Below, one piece after another: positions 61,268 to 64,000 of a stretch of 64,000 bases of DNA. Numbering within the stretch: the first letter of the stretch is position 1; every line of letters starts with the position of its first letter. Source of the DNA: RAM1 sp041905405 (lineage in GTDB: Bacteria; Pseudomonadota; Gammaproteobacteria; Burkholderiales; Burkholderiaceae_C); assembly GCA_041905405.1 (NCBI GenBank), contig JAYRLC010000011.1, forward strand, positions 1-64,000, given 5' to 3'. Made by a program: the position numbers and the translations under genes. Below the pieces are notes generated by a model. The model was not told the DNA's origin and ran no database searches. It was given only the letters and a program-made list of their open reading frames with translations.

Positions 61268-62173
61268 TCAAGCATCCGCAACCTCGGGCTTGAGCAGATC
61301 GTTCACAAGGTCTGCCGTCAGCGCCGCCACGTCCTCCCGCTGCTTGAACAGGATGCCTGCCGTGTCAGCCACAACCTCGGGATCGACCACCAGCGTATCC
61401 AGCGCCACCAAGGCTTTGGCCCACTCCACGCTCTCGGCAATGCCCGGCGCCCGCTGGAACGCATCGGCAAACGGCTGGCTGCGAAGCCGCCCGACAAACT
61501 GTGCTACCTGCCTGGCCAGTTCGGCGCTGGCCTGTGGCACACGCGCCTGCACGATGGCAAGCTCGCGCTCGCGCTGCGGGTAGTCCAGCCAGTGGTACAG
61601 GCACCGGCGCTTGACCGCGTCGTTGAGCTCGCGCGTGCGGTTGCTGGTGAGGATGGTGACCGGCGCGTGCGCGGCGCGCACCGTGCCGATCTCGGGGATG
61701 CTCACCTGGTACTCGCCCAGGTATTCGAGCAGGAAGGCTTCAAACGGCTCGTCGGCGCGGTCCACCTCGTCGATCAAAAGCACGGCGCCGGGCGCCGGCG
61801 CCTGCAGCGCCTGCAACAGCGGGCGACGGATCAGATAGCGGTCCTGGTAGACCTCGCGCTCCACGTCGCCGGCATCCGCCCGCCCTTCCACCGCACGCAT
61901 GTGCAGCAACTGGGCGGCGTAGTTCCATTCGTACAGCGCCTCGCGCTGCTCCAGCCCGTCATAGCACTGCAGCCGAAGCAGTTCGCGCGACAGCGCCTGC
62001 GCAAGTGCTTTGGCCAGCTCGGTCTTGCCGACGCCGGGCTCGCCCTCCAGCAGCAGCGGGCGCTGCAGCTTCAGCGCCAGGAACACTGCCGTCGCCAGAC
62101 GCCGGTCGGCAAAGTAGCCGGCCTGCTGCAGTGACTGGGTGACGGCATCGATGGAGTTGAACGGTATGGACAC
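61268..62173 (-). CDS. coxD: MoxR-type AAA+ ATPase, CoxD
   Basis: The 301-residue ATPase has Walker A GEPGVGKT at 44-51, Walker B LLIDEVDRAD near 134-143 and sensor-like TSNRTRELNDAVKRRC. CoxD acts as a chaperone for maturing the active site of CO dehydrogenase. It starts 4 bases after coxM, in one transcription unit. Confidence 0.94.
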   Translation of the reverse strand: MSIPFNSIDAVTQSLQQAGYFADRRLATAVFLALKLQRPLLLEGEPGVGKTELAKALAQALSRELLRLQCYDGLEQREALYEWNYAAQLLHMRAVEGRADAGDVEREVYQDRYLIRRPLLQALQAPAPGAVLLIDEVDRADEPFEAFLLEYLGEYQVSIPEIGTVRAAHAPVTILTSNRTRELNDAVKRRCLYHWLDYPQRERELAIVQARVPQASAELARQVAQFVGRLRSQPFADAFQRAPGIAESVEWAKALVALDTLVVDPEVVADTAGILFKQREDVAALTADLVNDLLKPEVADA

Positions 62174-62177
62174 GCGT

Positions 62178-62969
62178 TCAGGATAGCGCCTTGGCGACGG
62201 CGCGCTGCGTCATGACGCTGATCAGGTTGGCGCGGTAAGCGGCCGATGCGTGCAGATCGCTGGACAGTTCGCCCGCGTCGATCTTCACCGCGGCTGCGGC
62301 TTCGGGTGTGAAGCTCTTGTTCAGCGCGTCCTCCAGCCCCTTGTGCCGGAACACGCCGTTGCCCCCGCCCGTGACGGCCACGCGCACGCCGCCGTCGGTC
62401 TGGGCCACGAACACGCCGATCAGCGCAAAGCGCGACGCGGGCTGCTTGAACTTCAGGTAGGCCGCGCGCCTGGGCACGGGGTAGCTGATCGCCGTGATCA
62501 GCTCGCCGTCCTTCAGCGCGGTGGCGAACATGCCCTGGAAGTAGTCGTCCGCCGCGATCTTGCGCTGGTTGGTGTGCACGGTCGCGCCCAGCCCCAGCAC
62601 GGCGCTGGGATAACAGGCCGCAGGATCGTTGTTGGCGACGGAGCCGCCCATGGTGCCCATGGCACGGACCTGCCGGTCGCCAATGCCGCCGGCCAGGTCC
62701 GCCAGCGCGGGAATGGCTGCTTTCACGTCGGCGTTCTTCGCGACGTCGGCATGGCGCGTCATCGCGCCGATCATCAGGCTGTTGCCGTCTTTCTTCACAC
62801 CGGCCAGGTCGGCAATGCCGCCCAGGTCCACCAGCTGCTCAGGCGACGCCAGGCGAAGCTTCATCGACGCCAGCAGGGTCTGGCCGCCGGCCAGCAGCTT
62901 GCCGCCGGCCGCGGCCAGCTTGACGGCGTCCGCGGACGAAGCGGGACGCTCAAAGGTGAATGCGTACAT
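62178..62969 (-). CDS. coxM: molybdenum hydroxylase FAD-binding medium subunit
   Basis: The 263-residue subunit has the FAD loops LLAGGQTLLASMKLRLA (about 29-45) and GTMGGSVANNDPAACYP near 108-124. It passes electrons from the Fe-S subunit to the acceptor. It lies 12 bases after coxL. The small Fe-S subunit (coxS) is not within the window and probably lies upstream of coxL, to the right. Confidence 0.94.
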   Translation of the reverse strand: MYAFTFERPASSADAVKLAAAGGKLLAGGQTLLASMKLRLASPEQLVDLGGIADLAGVKKDGNSLMIGAMTRHADVAKNADVKAAIPALADLAGGIGDRQVRAMGTMGGSVANNDPAACYPSAVLGLGATVHTNQRKIAADDYFQGMFATALKDGELITAISYPVPRRAAYLKFKQPASRFALIGVFVAQTDGGVRVAVTGGGNGVFRHKGLEDALNKSFTPEAAAAVKIDAGELSSDLHASAAYRANLISVMTQRAVAKALS

Positions 62970-62981
62970 GGTGGCGTCTCC

Positions 62982-64000
62982 TTATGCCTTGGCGGATTGG
63001 ATGGCTTCCCACACGCGGGAAGGCGATGCGGGCATGTCGAACTCCTTCACGCCCAGGCCGTGCAGCGCATCCAGCACCGCGTTGATGACAGCCGGCGGCG
63101 AGCCGATGGCCCCCGCCTCGCCGCAGCCCTTGGTGCCCAGCGGGTTGTGGGTGCAGGGTGTGCAGACCGTGTCCAGCTTGAACGTCGGGAAGTCGTCGGC
63201 GCGCGGCATGGCGTAGTCCATGAAGCTGCCGGTGAGCAACTGGCCCGTGTCCTTGTCGTACACGCAGTTTTCCAGCAGCGCCTGGCCGATGCCCTGCACG
63301 ATGCCGCCGTGCACCTGCCCCTCGACGATCATCGGATTGATGATGGTGCCGAAGTCGTCCACTGCCGTGAAGCGGTCCACGCGCACCACGCCGGTGGCCG
63401 GGTCGATCTCGACCTCGCACACATAGGTACCGGCCGGGAAGGTGAAGTTGGTCGGGTCGTAGAACGCGGTTTCGTTCAGGCCCGGCTCCAGCTTGTCCAG
63501 CGGGTAGTTGTGCGGCACGTACGCCGTGAGCGCGACCTGGCCGAACGGCACCTTTTTGTCAGTGCCCTTGACGGTGAATTCGCCATTGGCAAACTCCACG
63601 TCCGCGTCGCTCGCCTCCATCAGGTGCGCGGCAATCTTCTTGGCCTTGGTCTCGATCTTGTCCAGCGCGCGCATGATGGCCGCGCCGCCCACGCTGATGG
63701 AACGCGAGCCGTACGTGCCCATGCCGAACGGCACGCGGCCCGTGTCGCCATGCACCACGTCCACGTTCTCGACCGGTATGCCCAGGCGCGCCGCCACCAC
63801 CTGCGCAAAGGTCGTCTCATGCCCCTGGCCGTGGCTGTGCGAGCCGGTGAACACCGTGACGCTGCCCGTGGGATGCACGCGCACCTCGCCACATTCGAAC
63901 AGGCCCGCGCGCGCGCCCAGAGCGCCGGCGATGTTGGAGGGCGCAATGCCGCAGGCTTCGATGTAGCTACTGTAGCCCATGCCGCGCTTCAGGCCTTTGG
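62982..64000 (-). CDS. coxL: molybdenum hydroxylase large subunit (5' part outside window)
   Basis: About 339 C-terminal residues are visible; the frame stays open to the edge (upstream codons read KGLKRGMGYSSY), so the start is outside. Motifs are TGSHSHGQGHETTFAQV, GTYGSRSISVGGAA and the active-site segment GCGEAGAIGSPPAV with the catalytic Glu. It belongs to the CO dehydrogenase/xanthine dehydrogenase family. The AYxCSFR or AYRGAGR motif that separates true CO dehydrogenase (form I) from form II lies in the missing part, so the substrate is open. Confidence 0.93.
   Translation of the reverse strand, partial: KGLKRGMGYSSYIEACGIAPSNIAGALGARAGLFECGEVRVHPTGSVTVFTGSHSHGQGHETTFAQVVAARLGIPVENVDVVHGDTGRVPFGMGTYGSRSISVGGAAIMRALDKIETKAKKIAAHLMEASDADVEFANGEFTVKGTDKKVPFGQVALTAYVPHNYPLDKLEPGLNETAFYDPTNFTFPAGTYVCEVEIDPATGVVRVDRFTAVDDFGTIINPMIVEGQVHGGIVQGIGQALLENCVYDKDTGQLLTGSFMDYAMPRADDFPTFKLDTVCTPCTHNPLGTKGCGEAGAIGSPPAVINAVLDALHGLGVKEFDMPASPSRVWEAIQSAKA

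Noticed and set aside
60907..61281. 124-residue minus-strand frame in the coxD-coxE gap
   Set aside because: The sequence is Arg/Ala/Gly/Cys-rich without family resemblance and lies on palindromic repeat-like DNA.

Overview
The window looks like a chromosome segment of a GC-rich betaproteobacterium, most probably Comamonadaceae (Acidovorax/Alicycliphilus/Diaphorobacter-like). The evidence is the core gene order gph-ubiG, ompA-like, gyrA-serC-pheA-tyrA-aroA/cmk-rpsA-ihfB-lapA-lapB-rfaE1-rfaD, the fused aroA-cmk gene, and many three-gene TRAP transporter sets. No database search was run; all family names come from reading translated sequence.

Region 1 (about 1-26,500) is a prophage or phage-derived integrated element lying next to ssrA (tmRNA). 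From the left edge it holds a GpA-type large terminase that runs out of the window, a small terminase subunit, a plus-strand cluster of small conserved hypotheticals, a Fic protein with a DUF6933 partner, two adjacent ParB-domain/DNA-methyltransferase fusions, and a minus-strand replication/recombination operon. That operon contains an excisionase-like HTH protein, an AAA_24 (Sak4-like) NTPase, a DUF669-like ssDNA-binding candidate, a Cys-rich PD-(D/E)XK exonuclease, a toprim/D5 primase-helicase and a RuvC-like nuclease. An AbiEi/AbiEii toxin-antitoxin pair with an inverted-repeat operator comes next. It is followed by a three-gene unit of a LexA-like S24 repressor and two large proteins I do not recognise. 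The LexA-like gene has an excellent promoter whose spacer carries a perfect GAAC-N4-GTTC palindrome. Divergently, a plus-strand cassette encodes a DUF2924 protein, a large serine recombinase and two HTH accessory proteins. Near ssrA lie an AlpA-like regulator, an unrecognised two-gene unit with a HigA-like N-terminal domain, and vapBC. The virion structural genes, if present, would be left of the window.

Region 2 (26,860-43,587) is housekeeping: tmRNA, a HAD phosphatase, ubiquinone biosynthesis (ubiG), an OmpA-like porin/anchor, DNA gyrase A, serine and aromatic amino-acid biosynthesis running straight into cytidylate kinase, ribosomal protein S1, IHF beta, the LapA/LapB envelope pair, two LPS heptose genes and a small ComEA-like protein.

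Region 3 (43,610-58,005) is a catabolic and transport locus. A long minus-strand run encodes an Asp/Glu racemase-like protein, a LysR regulator, a DUF1445 protein, a TRAP transporter with two periplasmic receptors (P-Q-M-P), a fused 5-oxoprolinase-type hydantoinase and a DinB-family protein. A second complete TRAP set (P-Q-M) is divergent. The gene combination suggests uptake and interconversion of glutamate-related or 5-oxoproline-related compounds; this is inference. A fluoride channel gene (crcB) and a small exported protein follow.

Region 4 (58,009-64,000) is a minus-strand molybdenum hydroxylase (CO dehydrogenase/xanthine dehydrogenase type) operon: large subunit (cut by the window), FAD subunit, MoxR-type AAA ATPase, VWA protein, CoxG and an XdhC-type maturation factor. 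It is interrupted between coxD and coxE by about 350 bases of repeat-like, non-coding sequence.
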